Positions 19,025-26,904 of a stretch of 64,000 nucleotides of DNA are shown here, in pieces (positions within the stretch are counted from its first letter, which is position 1; the number at the start of each line of letters is the position of its first letter). Under the pieces are notes generated by a model. That model saw only the letters and a program-made list of their open reading frames with translations, was not told the DNA's origin and did not search any database. A program made the position numbers and the translations under genes. Origin of the DNA: Polyangium mundeleinium (GTDB lineage: Bacteria > Myxococcota_A > Polyangia > Polyangiales > Polyangiaceae); NCBI RefSeq assembly GCF_028369105.1, contig NZ_JAQNDO010000001.1, positions 12,990,501 to 13,054,500 on the forward strand. The letters run 5' to 3'.

Positions 19025-19570
19025 ATGCCTGGCAGGAACGTATCGCGGCGGTTGTTCGTGGGAGTGATGGGGGGCGGTGTGCTCGCCGCACCGGTTGTCG
19101 CCTCCGCGCGCCCGGAGACCACGTCCTCTGCAAAGAACGCGGCGCACAGCGAAAAACCGCTCGACGCGCCGACGCGCGAGAACGTCGCCAAGCTGCTGCA
19201 TCCGCTCGCGGCGGGATCACGCCTGGCGCGCTGGACGATCGTCCAGATCGATCCGGTCGTGAACGGGTGTGTGAGCATCAAGGTTCGGACGGACGATGGG
19301 CACACGTTCGACCTCGAGTTGCTCGCGCGCGACCGCACCGCGCTCGCGCAGCGGCCGCCCGCGGAGACGGAGCGGCACGCGATCTTCGTGGTGAACGGCG
19401 GCAACGGCTGGGCGACCACGCAGGAAGAGCTGGGGCTCGCGGCCATGACGCTCGCGCAGATCGTCGCGAAGAACGAGCGCGAGGTGCGCTTGTCCGGGCT
19501 GCTCACGCACGCCGAGCGCATCCAGAACCACGGCGACGCGCTCCTCGTTCCGGCGGAGGGACCGGGCTGA
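19025..19570 (+). CDS. Tat-exported protein at the head of the His-Xaa-Ser operon
   Basis: 181 residues, not a family I recognise. The N-terminus is a twin-arginine signal (NVSRRLFVGVMGGGVLAAPVVASA), so it should be exported folded, perhaps with a cofactor. The mature part contains a beta-rich core (ARWTIVQIDPVVNGCVSIKV, GHTFDLELLARD) and a conserved-looking IFVVNGGNGW. I chose the ATG at 19025 because AGGAGG sits seven bases upstream and because it places the Tat motif at the N-terminus; the frame stays open to 18986. It ends 4 bases before the radical SAM gene hxsC, so it belongs to the same transcript. It may act on or present the modified peptide outside the membrane; that is inference. 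Confidence 0.75.
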   Translation: MPGRNVSRRLFVGVMGGGVLAAPVVASARPETTSSAKNAAHSEKPLDAPTRENVAKLLHPLAAGSRLARWTIVQIDPVVNGCVSIKVRTDDGHTFDLELLARDRTALAQRPPAETERHAIFVVNGGNGWATTQEELGLAAMTLAQIVAKNEREVRLSGLLTHAERIQNHGDALLVPAEGPG

Positions 19571-19574
19571 ACAC

Positions 19575-20426
19575 ATGGCGACGGTCCTCTCCCTCGCTTG
19601 GACCTGCAACAATGCGTGCGTCTTCTGCGCGCAAGGGGAGCGGTCCGCCTCGCACGAACGCGAGGCCGAGGGGATGGATCTCGCGGCGCGCCTGCGCGTC
19701 GAGCAGGGCGACGTCGTGTTCGTGCAGGGCGGCGAGCCGACGCTCACGGACGATCTGCCCGCGGTGATTCGCGCTCTCGACGCGCGCGGCGCGCGCCGCA
19801 TCGTGGTGCAGACGAACGGCCGTCGCCTCGCGTATCGCGCGTATGCACGCGCCCTGCGCGAGGCTTCGAGCAAGCTCTCGCTCGACGTCTCGCTCCACGG
19901 CGCGACCGAGCCGATGCACGACTACCACACGCAGACGCCGGGCAGCTTCAAGCAGACCGCGCTCGGCGTGCGGCATGCGCGCGCCGAGGGGATCGAGGTC
20001 GGGACGACCACGGTGATCACGCGGTCGAACTACCGTCACCTCGCGGAGATCGTGCAGCTCTCGCGCGCGCTCGGGGCCCGCGCGGTGTACCTCGCGAGGG
20101 CGTCTCGTTTGGGCCGCGCGGCGCGCGCGGCGGATCGGATCGTCGCGCCGGAGGAGCTCGTGCGTCCGCAGCTCACGCGTGCGCTGGCGGAGGCATCGAG
20201 GCTCGGGATGGGCTGGCTCGCGAGCGAGAGGGCGAGTCATGCGGAGGTGCGCGATCTCTTCGCGGGCCTCGGCGAGGCGGAGATCGTGCCGGCGGAGGGG
20301 CTGGGTTCGTCGAGGACTTCGCCCGGCGTCGAGGTCACGGCCTCGGACAAGAACTTCGTGGACACGTCTCGGCTCGTCCGAGCGAAACCACCGAGCGTCA
20401 ACCGAAGCATTGCTTGGGAGCGGTGA
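19575..20426 (+). CDS. hxsC: Radical SAM protein, HxsC-like maturase of a His-Xaa-Ser system
   Basis: 283 residues. The radical SAM cluster motif is at the very N-terminus: WTCNNACVFC with Cys11, Cys15 and Cys18. GGEPTLTDDLP and VQTNGRRLAYR are the SAM-binding and beta-strand motifs, and LDVSLHGATEPMHDYHT and TTTVITRSNYRHL complete the barrel. No C-terminal Cys cluster is seen, so it probably carries one [4Fe-4S] cluster. Together with HxsB it is expected to modify the Ser-His-Gly repeat peptide encoded at 24816, by a chemistry not established for this family. The assignment as HxsC rests on co-occurrence with HxsB, HxsD-like and HxsA-like genes. Spacing: four bases after the Tat protein, contiguous with the next gene. 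Confidence 0.8.
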   Translation: MATVLSLAWTCNNACVFCAQGERSASHEREAEGMDLAARLRVEQGDVVFVQGGEPTLTDDLPAVIRALDARGARRIVVQTNGRRLAYRAYARALREASSKLSLDVSLHGATEPMHDYHTQTPGSFKQTALGVRHARAEGIEVGTTTVITRSNYRHLAEIVQLSRALGARAVYLARASRLGRAARAADRIVAPEELVRPQLTRALAEASRLGMGWLASERASHAEVRDLFAGLGEAEIVPAEGLGSSRTSPGVEVTASDKNFVDTSRLVRAKPPSVNRSIAWER

Positions 20427-22475
20427 GTGACAATGGCGAGCAACGTCAAAGCCAGTGACGAGCAGCGGGGCAAGCAGGTGCGACGGGTCGCCATTGCGGC
20501 GCTTCTGACGGTGATCGGCGGAGCCGCCGCATCGTCGTGCGCCGAGGGCGGGAGCGTGACGTCGGGTGGCAGCCTGACGAGCTCGAGCTCGAGCGGCTCT
20601 GGTGGAAGGGGCGGCGAGGGCGGCACGGGCGGCGACGGAGGCACGGGCGGCGTCGGCGGCACGGGCGGCGTCGGCGGCACGGGCGGCGTCGGTGGTGTCG
20701 GTGGTGTCGGTGGCGCGGGTGGCATGGGCGGCACGGGCGGCGCGGGCGGCCAGATGTGCGTCCCGCAGACCGAGGTCTGCGACGGCGTCGACAACAACTG
20801 CGACGGCGTCACCGACGAGGGCTGCGACTGCGTGACCGGCGTGAAGGAGGCCTGTTACACGGGCCCCGACGGCACGAAGGGCGTTGGCGTGTGCAAGGAA
20901 GGCCAGAGGACGTGCGACGCGTCCGGCAAGTGGGGCCCGTGCACGGATGAGGTCGTCCCGGCCGCGGTCGAGGCTTGCAACGGCTTCGACGACGACTGCG
21001 ACACCGAGGTCGACGAAGGAGAGTGTGACTGCGTCACGGGCGCGACGAAGGGCTGCTACACGGGCCCGCAGGGCACGCAGAACACCGGACTCTGCAAGCC
21101 TGGCTCGCAGACGTGTGACGCGAACGGGAAGTGGGGCCCGTGCCTGGGTGACACCACGCCGGCTCCCGAGATCTGCAACGGTCTCGACGATAGCTGTGAC
21201 GGCACGATCGACGAGGGCAATCCGGGCGGAGGCGATGCGTGCGTCGCGCCGGGCCTCGGCGAGTGCAAGAAGGGCACGCTGAACTGCATCAACGGCGCGG
21301 TGAAGTGCTCGCCCGCGCCCGTGCAGCCCGAGATCTGCGACGGCCTCGACAACAACTGCGACGGCAACACCGACGAGGGCAACCCCGGCGGCGGCATGCA
21401 GTGCATGACGGGCTTCTTGGGCCTGTGCAGCACGGGTTTGACCAAGTGCGACGGCGCGAACGGCGTGACGTGCATGCCGAACGTCGTCCCCGGCCAGCTC
21501 TCCGAGGCGTGCAACAACCTCGACGACGACTGCGACGGCATGGTCGACGACGCCATCCCGCAAGTCGGCATGGCGTGTACGAAGCCGGGTCAGCTCGGCG
21601 TCTGCCAGTTCGGCACCTTCGAGTGCCCCGCGGGCGCGTCGCAGCTCCTTTGCAACGCGCCCTTGCCCGGCACGGTCCAGGAGACGTGCAACGGCAAGGA
21701 CGACGACTGCAACGGCACGATCGACGATCCGGCCCTCGTGAACGGGCTGCCCTGCAACACGGCGTTCCCCGGCGTTTGCTCGACGGGCACCACGGTCTGC
21801 GTGGGCGGCAGCTCGTCGTGCAACCCGCAGGTCACGCCTGGGTCGCAGACCGAGATCTGCGACTCCAAGGACAACAACTGCAACGGGCAGGCGGACGAGA
21901 TGCAGCCGAACCCGGCGTGCACCGCGCAGAACCCGAATGCGCAGTTCGTCTCGGGTTGGTCGTGCACCGCGGGCCAGTGCCAGATCGTGCAGTGCAACGT
22001 CGGCTACGCGAACATCGACGGCGCGCCGGGCAACGGCTGCGAGTGCGCGACGGATCAGTACGCGAACCAGTGCGTGAGCGCGGGTGCGGTCAGCGTGCCG
22101 AAGGGCGGCACGGTGAACATGATCGGCAAGGTCGAGACCGCGAATACGAGCGACTGGCTCACGTTCAACTTCGTCGCGCCGGCGGGGCTTGGCCAGGCGT
22201 ACACGCCGAAGGTCCAGCTCGTGAACGACTCCGGTGGTCAGTACGGGATGGACGTGCTCTTCGACTGCAACACCGTCGCGACCTGCAACGACGGCGGCAC
22301 GGGGTCGGGGGCCACCGTGTGGGAGCTGAATTATCAGTACAACATGAGCGGCAGTCCCACAGGCCCCTGGTCCGACAGCAACCCGAAGATCGTGTCTGTC
22401 AAGGTTCGCGTGTATCGCAAGAACGGTACGCCGCCGACCTGCGATCAGTATACCGTGACCGCCACGAACCCGTGA
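20427..22475 (+). CDS. Exported protein with seven MopE-type CDG-DNNCDG repeats
   Basis: 682 residues. A signal/lipoprotein-like N-terminus (VAIAALLTVIGGAAASSCAE) is followed by a Gly-rich tract of GG-x repeats at about 45-108. Seven units of the putative metal-binding motif of MopE proteins follow (CDGVDNNCDGVTDEG, CNGFDDDCDTEVDEG, CNGLDDSCDGTIDEG, CDGLDNNCDGNTDEG, CNNLDDDCDGMVDDA, CNGKDDDCNGTIDDP, CDSKDNNCNGQADEM), rich in Cys and Asp and expected to bind divalent metal. The last 150 residues form a beta domain (DWLTFNFVAP, YTPKVQLVNDSGG). Start: GTG at 20427 abutting the hxsC stop; an ATG six bases later is an alternative. It is a surface lipoprotein embedded in the Hxs operon, possibly carrying or displaying its product. 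Confidence 0.8.
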   Translation: MTMASNVKASDEQRGKQVRRVAIAALLTVIGGAAASSCAEGGSVTSGGSLTSSSSSGSGGRGGEGGTGGDGGTGGVGGTGGVGGTGGVGGVGGVGGAGGMGGTGGAGGQMCVPQTEVCDGVDNNCDGVTDEGCDCVTGVKEACYTGPDGTKGVGVCKEGQRTCDASGKWGPCTDEVVPAAVEACNGFDDDCDTEVDEGECDCVTGATKGCYTGPQGTQNTGLCKPGSQTCDANGKWGPCLGDTTPAPEICNGLDDSCDGTIDEGNPGGGDACVAPGLGECKKGTLNCINGAVKCSPAPVQPEICDGLDNNCDGNTDEGNPGGGMQCMTGFLGLCSTGLTKCDGANGVTCMPNVVPGQLSEACNNLDDDCDGMVDDAIPQVGMACTKPGQLGVCQFGTFECPAGASQLLCNAPLPGTVQETCNGKDDDCNGTIDDPALVNGLPCNTAFPGVCSTGTTVCVGGSSSCNPQVTPGSQTEICDSKDNNCNGQADEMQPNPACTAQNPNAQFVSGWSCTAGQCQIVQCNVGYANIDGAPGNGCECATDQYANQCVSAGAVSVPKGGTVNMIGKVETANTSDWLTFNFVAPAGLGQAYTPKVQLVNDSGGQYGMDVLFDCNTVATCNDGGTGSGATVWELNYQYNMSGSPTGPWSDSNPKIVSVKVRVYRKNGTPPTCDQYTVTATNP

Positions 22476-22522
22476 GGCGTGCGGGACGCACCTCACGGTA
22501 CGTCATGGGGAGCGAAGGGCGA

Positions 22523-23014
22523 ATGAGCGACATGTCGTTTCACTTGGGAGAGGGCTCGGTCCGGATCGAGTTCGACGAGGGCCTGTACCCCAAGGATGCG
22601 ATCTATGGAGCGGCGTACGTCTTCATCGATCGCTGCTGGGTGCACCTCGATCGTGCGGGGGATCGTCGCATCCAGGTGACGCTCAAGTCGAAGAAGCCGG
22701 GCGCTGACACGCAGGTCTACGCGGGCGAGTTCCAGAACGAGCTGCTCGGGCAGGCGTGGCGCCTGCGGATCGTCGACGAGAACAAGAAGCTCGTCGAGTC
22801 GATCACGGCGCGCGCGCTCGGCGGTGCCGCGGGACCGCCTGGGCTCGACGAGCTGCTCGCGATGGACATCGGCGAGGAGACGGCCTTCGAGGATCCGCTC
22901 GGCATCGCGATGAGCTGGGAGGAGAAGTACAAGAAGAAGGGCAAGGGCGAAGGCGCGAAGGCCGAGGCGGAAGGCGCGTCGGGCGACGCCTCGGGGGGCG
23001 AGAAGGCGTCGTGA
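22523..23014 (+). CDS. HxsD-like protein of the His-Xaa-Ser system (longer copy)
   Basis: 163 residues, starting at the ATG at 22523 (two other ATGs lie at 22505 and 22532). Residues 5-90 fit the HxsD pattern: an early strand VRIEFDEGLYPKDAIYGAAY, FIDRCWVHLDR, a strand IQVTLKSKKPG and a helix FQNELLGQAWRLRIVDEN corresponding to the LLNDYxLRE signature. A charged Lys/Glu/Gly-rich tail follows (WEEKYKKKGKGEGAKAEAEG), absent from the small copy downstream. HxsD proteins are small adaptor-like components of unknown mechanism in Hxs operons; a role in binding the precursor leader for the radical SAM enzymes is plausible. Its stop overlaps the next start (GTGA). Confidence 0.72.
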   Translation: MSDMSFHLGEGSVRIEFDEGLYPKDAIYGAAYVFIDRCWVHLDRAGDRRIQVTLKSKKPGADTQVYAGEFQNELLGQAWRLRIVDENKKLVESITARALGGAAGPPGLDELLAMDIGEETAFEDPLGIAMSWEEKYKKKGKGEGAKAEAEGASGDASGGEKAS

Positions 23015-23253
23015 TCGAGCTCAGGTTTCATGAAGAGCTCTACGACGGCTTCGCGATCGACGAGGCCGTCAAGACGTACGCGGCGTACGCGACGGCGGAG
23101 CTCTCGCGGGATGGCGGCGCGTACGTCGTGAAGGTGACGGCGAAGCCCGAGGCCACGAGCGAAGGCATCGACGAGCGCGTGCTCTCCGCGGAGCTCGCGA
23201 ACTACGCGCTCGGCCTCACGATCGAACGCGCGCGGGCAGGGGGTGCGGCGTGA
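23011..23253 (+). CDS. HxsD-like protein (short copy)
   Basis: 80 residues from a GTG that overlaps the previous stop (GTGA); its own stop overlaps the next start in the same way. The fold signature parallels the upstream gene: IELRFHEELYDGFAIDEAVK, AELSRDGGAYVVKVTAK, and ELANYALGLTIER matching the LLNDYxLRE element. It is therefore an HxsD-type protein and the second in this operon. The two may form a heterodimer or serve the two radical SAM enzymes separately; nothing in the sequence decides this. Confidence 0.72.
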   Translation: MIELRFHEELYDGFAIDEAVKTYAAYATAELSRDGGAYVVKVTAKPEATSEGIDERVLSAELANYALGLTIERARAGGAA

Positions 23254-24764
23254 CGGGCCTCTCGACGCTCTTCACCGAGCTCGGCTCCACGGCGAAGGCG
23301 CCGACGGGCCTCGTGCCGTTCCGGTTCCGCGAGGTGAGCGGAGATATTTTGCTCACCAACTTCCTCGGCGACTGGCTCTTCGTCACGCAGGACGAGTTCC
23401 GCGCGCTCGCGCGTGGCGAGCTCGATTCCGCCTCGCCGCTCCACGACAAACTCGCGTCGCGGAACTTCCTCCGCGAGGGGTTCGATCAGGCGAAGGCCGC
23501 CGAGCGCATCGCGTACAAGAAGCGGTTCCTCAACTGGGGGCCGAACCTGCACATCGCGGTCGTCACGCTCCGCTGCAACGAGACGTGCGTCTACTGCCAC
23601 GCGAGCCGCGCGAACATGGACGCGGTCCACACCGACATGACGCCGGAGATCGGCGAGAAGGTCGTGGACCTGATGCTCCAGTCGACGTCGCCCTCGGTGA
23701 CGCTGGAGTTCCAGGGCGGTGAGCCGCTCGCGAACTTCCCGGTGATGAAGCACGTCATCGAGTACGCGCTCGCGCGGAACCGCGCCTACGGCAAGGGGCT
23801 CGAGTTCACGATGGTCTCGAACCTGGCCATGATGGACGCGGAGAAGCTCGCCTTCCTCGTCGATCGCAAGGTTCAGATCTGCACGAGCATCGACGGCCCG
23901 GAGCACCTGCACACGAAGCAGCGCATCCTCGCGGGCGGCAACGCGCACCGCGAGGCCGTGAAGTGGATCGAGCGCATCAACAAGGCCTACATCGACATCG
24001 GCCTCGACCCGACGCTCTACCATGTCGAAGCGCTGCTCACGACGACACGCGAGGCGCTCAAGTACCCGAAGGAGATCGTCGACACGTACGTCGGCCTCGG
24101 CTGCCGCGCGATCTTCCTCCGGCCCGTCGATCCCTTCGGCTTCGCGGGCAAGACCGCGCAGATCGTCGAGTACGACCGCGCCGCGTACAACGACTTCTAC
24201 CGCACCGCGGTCGAGCACATCCTCGATCTGAACCGGCGCGGCGAGCAGGTCCTCGAGCGGTACGGCTCGATCTTCCTCACGAAGATCCTCGGCGACGATG
24301 ATCCGAACTTCCTCGACATCCGCTCGCCGAGCGGCTCGGGGATCGGCGCTCTCGCCTACAACTACGACGGGAAGATCTTCTCCAGCGACGAGGGCCGGAT
24401 GATGTACGAGACCGGCGATCCTGCGTTCCAGATCGGCGACGTGTTCACCTCGTCGTATCGCTCGCTCATGAAGCACGAGACGGTGCGCGCGCTGGTGATG
24501 GCGTCGATCCGTGAGGCGCAGCCCGACTGCGTGAACTGCACGTACACGCCCTACTGCGGGGTGCAGCCCGAGCACAGCTACCGGACGCAGGGCACGATCT
24601 TCGGTAGGATGCGTGAGAGCACCTTGTGCGCCGTCCACAAGGGCATCCAGGATTTTCTCTTCGACAAACTGCGCGAGAACGACCCGAAGACGGTCGAGAT
24701 CCTCCGGCGCTGGACCACGGTCCGGGCGCGAACGCATTTCATCCACGCGTCGTCGGCATCTTGA
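23250..24764 (+). CDS. hxsB: Radical SAM maturase HxsB of the His-Xaa-Ser system
   Basis: 504 residues from a GTG overlapping the previous gene. The N-terminus (FRFREVSGDILLTNFLGDWL, FVTQDEFRALARGEL) resembles the PqqD/HxsB entry domain. The radical SAM motif is RCNETCVYCHASR with Cys109, Cys113 and Cys116; FQGGEPLANFP and CTSIDGPEHLHTKQR follow. The C-terminal region supplies extra cysteines (CVNCTYTPYCGVQPE and, later, LCAVH), as in SPASM-type radical SAM enzymes that bind auxiliary clusters. It is expected to modify the core of the precursor encoded 51 bases downstream. This is the best-supported member of the cluster. Confidence 0.88.
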   Translation: MTGLSTLFTELGSTAKAPTGLVPFRFREVSGDILLTNFLGDWLFVTQDEFRALARGELDSASPLHDKLASRNFLREGFDQAKAAERIAYKKRFLNWGPNLHIAVVTLRCNETCVYCHASRANMDAVHTDMTPEIGEKVVDLMLQSTSPSVTLEFQGGEPLANFPVMKHVIEYALARNRAYGKGLEFTMVSNLAMMDAEKLAFLVDRKVQICTSIDGPEHLHTKQRILAGGNAHREAVKWIERINKAYIDIGLDPTLYHVEALLTTTREALKYPKEIVDTYVGLGCRAIFLRPVDPFGFAGKTAQIVEYDRAAYNDFYRTAVEHILDLNRRGEQVLERYGSIFLTKILGDDDPNFLDIRSPSGSGIGALAYNYDGKIFSSDEGRMMYETGDPAFQIGDVFTSSYRSLMKHETVRALVMASIREAQPDCVNCTYTPYCGVQPEHSYRTQGTIFGRMRESTLCAVHKGIQDFLFDKLRENDPKTVEILRRWTTVRARTHFIHASSAS

Positions 24765-24815
24765 GGGCAAACGATCGACGCGGGCGCGACGGGACTTGGG
24801 ATCAGGGAGGCCACG

Positions 24816-25112
24816 ATGGCGAACAATGGAACAGGTGGGCTGCCGAGCTTCTCCCGCAAGCCGGGTGGCATGCTCTCCAAGACGGAGAGCGAGGTCGGCG
24901 CGAAGGCGAGCGAAGAGGCGGATCGCGCCGGCGTGATCGGCGATGACGCGGGTGGTGTGATCCCGGCGCAGCATTGCTCGCACGGCAGCCACGGCTCGCA
25001 CGGCAGCCACGGCTCGCACGGCAGCCACGGCTCGCACGGCAGCCACGGCTCGCACGGCAGCCACGGCTCGCACGGCAGCCACGGCTCGCACGGCAGCCAC
25101 GGCAGCTGGTAG
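24816..25112 (+). CDS. hxsA: HxsA-like precursor peptide with 14 Ser-His-Gly repeats
   Basis: 98 residues. AGGGAGG lies five bases before the ATG. Residues 1-53 form a polar leader (NGTGGLPSFSRKPGGMLSKT ...) with a GG at 46-47 and a Cys at 54. Residues 55-96 are 14 consecutive SHG triplets, read as His-Gly-Ser repeats in register with the His-Xaa-Ser signature, ending in Ser-Trp. It is the last gene of the operon, directly after hxsB. By analogy it is the substrate of the two radical SAM enzymes. Leader cleavage at the GG is possible, but no protease gene was found in the operon. Confidence 0.85.
   Translation: MANNGTGGLPSFSRKPGGMLSKTESEVGAKASEEADRAGVIGDDAGGVIPAQHCSHGSHGSHGSHGSHGSHGSHGSHGSHGSHGSHGSHGSHGSHGSW
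24978..25103 (+). repeat. Seven 18-bp units encoding (Ser-His-Gly)2 in the precursor
   Basis: The core of the precursor is a tandem repeat of TCGCACGGCAGCCACGGC, seven units with alternating TCG and AGC serine codons. Such a perfect array can expand and contract by slippage in steps of six residues. Confidence 0.92.
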
Positions 25113-25275
25113 ACCGTCCCCCGGCGCGCCCACAGCCCCAGTTACTCCTCGCCCGGCGGGCGAAACGGCCCCGTTCGTCCGCCCTATCGCCTTGTTCTCA
25201 CGCGTTTCCAGCCTGCTCGGATCGGCCTCTCGTAGAGGCTCTGGATCCAAAGGGACGGCGGCGCATTTGATCAGC

Positions 25276-25303
25276 TTGCGGAACGGACGCGCGTCCGTAT
25301 ACT
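25276..25303 (+). promoter_or_regulatory. Candidate sigma-A promoter of rplU-rpmA
   Basis: TTGCGG at 25276-25281 and TATACT at 25298-25303, 16 bases apart, lie 68 bases before the rplU start. The A+T-rich -10 stands out in this G+C-rich DNA. The 258 bases from the precursor gene to rplU hold nothing else that I can name. Confidence 0.5.
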
Positions 25304-25370
25304 TCCGCTCCCTTGTTTCCCGACGGAGTACGTCGGTGAAGCAAATGTCGAGGGCGTCGAGGGCACGAAC

Positions 25371-25679
25371 ATGTACGCGGTCATCAAGACGGGCGGCAAG
25401 CAGTACAGGGTCAGCGAAGGCCAGGTGCTGCGCGTCGAGAAGCTGAGCGGCAACGCTGGCGACAAGGTTACGTTCAACGAAGTCCTGCTCGTCGGCGGCG
25501 AGGCCACCAAGATCGGCCAGCCGCTCGTTGCGGGTGCAAAGGTCGAGGCGCAGATCAATGCGCAGGATCGCGGCAAGAAGGTCGTGATCTTCAAGTTCCG
25601 GCGTCGGAAGAACTACCGCCGCAAGACGGGGCACCGGCAGCCGTACACCGAGCTCAAGATCACCGGCATCAGCGCCTAG
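25371..25679 (+). CDS. rplU: 50S ribosomal protein L21
   Basis: 102 residues matching L21 throughout: [18 protein letters not shown] at the start, [32 protein letters not shown] and [10 protein letters not shown] at the end. It binds 23S rRNA. It precedes rpmA by 11 bases, the universal arrangement; the obg GTPase gene that often follows is not here. Confidence 0.98.
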   Translation: MYAVIKTGGKQYRVSEGQVLRVEKLSGNAGDKVTFNEVLLVGGEATKIGQPLVAGAKVEAQINAQDRGKKVVIFKFRRRKNYRRKTGHRQPYTELKITGISA

Positions 25680-25690
25680 GAGAAACCGGC

Positions 25691-25945
25691 ATGGCTCATA
25701 AAAAAGGCGGCGGCTCGTCCCGGAACGGGCGCGATTCGAGCGCACAAAAGCGCGGCGTGAAGGTGTACGCGGGGACCGAGGTCCCGGCGGGCAGCATCCT
25801 CGTGCGGCAGGTTGGTTCGTCGATCCACGCCGGCAAGAACGTCGGCACTGGCAAGGACTTCACGCTCTTCGCCCTCGTGGAGGGCGTCGTGAAGTACGAG
25901 TGGAAGTCGAACACGAAGAAGCAGGTCTCGGTCTATCCGGCCTGA
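25691..25945 (+). CDS. rpmA: 50S ribosomal protein L27
   Basis: 84 residues with the L27 signature: [60 protein letters not shown]. The N-terminal AHKKGGG tail reaches the peptidyl-transferase centre in this family and needs no cleaved extension here. Co-transcribed with rplU. Confidence 0.98.
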   Translation: MAHKKGGGSSRNGRDSSAQKRGVKVYAGTEVPAGSILVRQVGSSIHAGKNVGTGKDFTLFALVEGVVKYEWKSNTKKQVSVYPA

Positions 25946-25974
25946 GTCTGCGGCGTTCGTGATCGAGACGAGTC

Positions 25975-26008
25975 GGGCGATGCGGCGGGGAAAACCCGTC
26001 GATCGCCC
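25975..26008 (+). terminator. Hairpin after rpmA
   Basis: GGGCGAT and ATCGCCC bracket an inner CGGG/CCCG with a GAAAA apex, 30 bases after the L27 stop. It is a strong interrupted stem without a U-tract; termination of the rplU-rpmA message is inferred. Confidence 0.4.
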
Positions 26009-26067
26009 GTCGTCCATTTGAGGCCCAACCTATCACGCGCGCTCTGCGGCGAGGACGAACCGCGGCG

Positions 26068-26904
26068 ATGACGTACAAGCTCCTGGCCCTCGATCTCGAT
26101 GGCACCCTGCTCCGTCACGACGGCTCGCTCCACGAGCGCGATCGTTGGGCGATTGAGCGCCTGCAGAGCGGCGGCGTGGCCGTGACGATCTGCACGGGCC
26201 GGCTCTACTCGGGCTCGCGCGAGGCTGCCGTGGCGGCGCGGATCCAGGGGCCGATCGCCTGCGTGGACGGGAGCCACATCGTCGACGCGCGTGACGATCG
26301 CGAGCACTACCACGCCTCGCTCACGGGGGATCATGCAGCGCAGCTTCGGCGCGTGCTCGAGCGGCATCGGACCGCGAGCTTCGTGTTCGCGCACGACAGC
26401 ATCGTGCACGACGCCGCGGGTGCGCCGTGGAGCAGCTACGTGCGCACGTGGTCGCCGCGGGTGACGGTCGTCGAGCGCGTCACATCACACCCGTACTGGG
26501 AGCACGAGCGGGGGCTGCTCGCAGTCGTGGCGATCGGCTCGAAGGACAGCGTGCACGCGGCTGCGGAGGAGCTCGAAGGCGAGCTCGGCGGCGCGGCGTT
26601 CGTCGTCCGGTTCGCGGTGACGCGCACGGCCGACACACACGCGATGGTGGTGCGCGCGGCCGGGCCGACGAAGGGCACGGCGATCGCGTGGCTCGCGGAC
26701 TACCACGGCTGCACGGTGGACGAGGTCGTCGTGGTGGGCGATTGGCTCAACGACGTGCCGATGTTCCAGGTCGCGGGGCGATCGTTCGCGATGGGCAGCG
26801 CGCCGTCGTTCGTGAAGGAACACGCGACCGAAGAGCTCTCCGCGTGGAGCGCGGATGACGCGGGCGTCGCAGAGGCGATCGAGCGGGCCTGGGGGACGTT
26901 ATGA
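26068..26904 (+). CDS. HAD-superfamily phosphatase, Cof/YidA-like
   Basis: 278 residues. Motif I is LLALDLDGTLLRHDG with the nucleophile Asp; motif II is ICTGRL; a Cof-type C2 cap covers about 85-195; motif III Lys is in TKGTAIAWLADYHG; motif IV is VVVGDWLNDVPMF. This is the HAD-IIB (Cof) arrangement of sugar-phosphate or nucleotide phosphatases. Substrate cannot be told. Its stop overlaps the convergent response-regulator gene by six bases. Confidence 0.9.
   Translation: MTYKLLALDLDGTLLRHDGSLHERDRWAIERLQSGGVAVTICTGRLYSGSREAAVAARIQGPIACVDGSHIVDARDDREHYHASLTGDHAAQLRRVLERHRTASFVFAHDSIVHDAAGAPWSSYVRTWSPRVTVVERVTSHPYWEHERGLLAVVAIGSKDSVHAAAEELEGELGGAAFVVRFAVTRTADTHAMVVRAAGPTKGTAIAWLADYHGCTVDEVVVVGDWLNDVPMFQVAGRSFAMGSAPSFVKEHATEELSAWSADDAGVAEAIERAWGTL

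Noticed and set aside
19503-22496. A very long antisense frame opposite the Hxs genes
   Set aside because: It is low-complexity Arg/Ala/Val sequence mirroring the sense genes, with no recognisable domain.
25371-26904. The usual rplU-rpmA-obg operon
   Set aside because: The third gene is a HAD phosphatase; no GTPase motifs are present.
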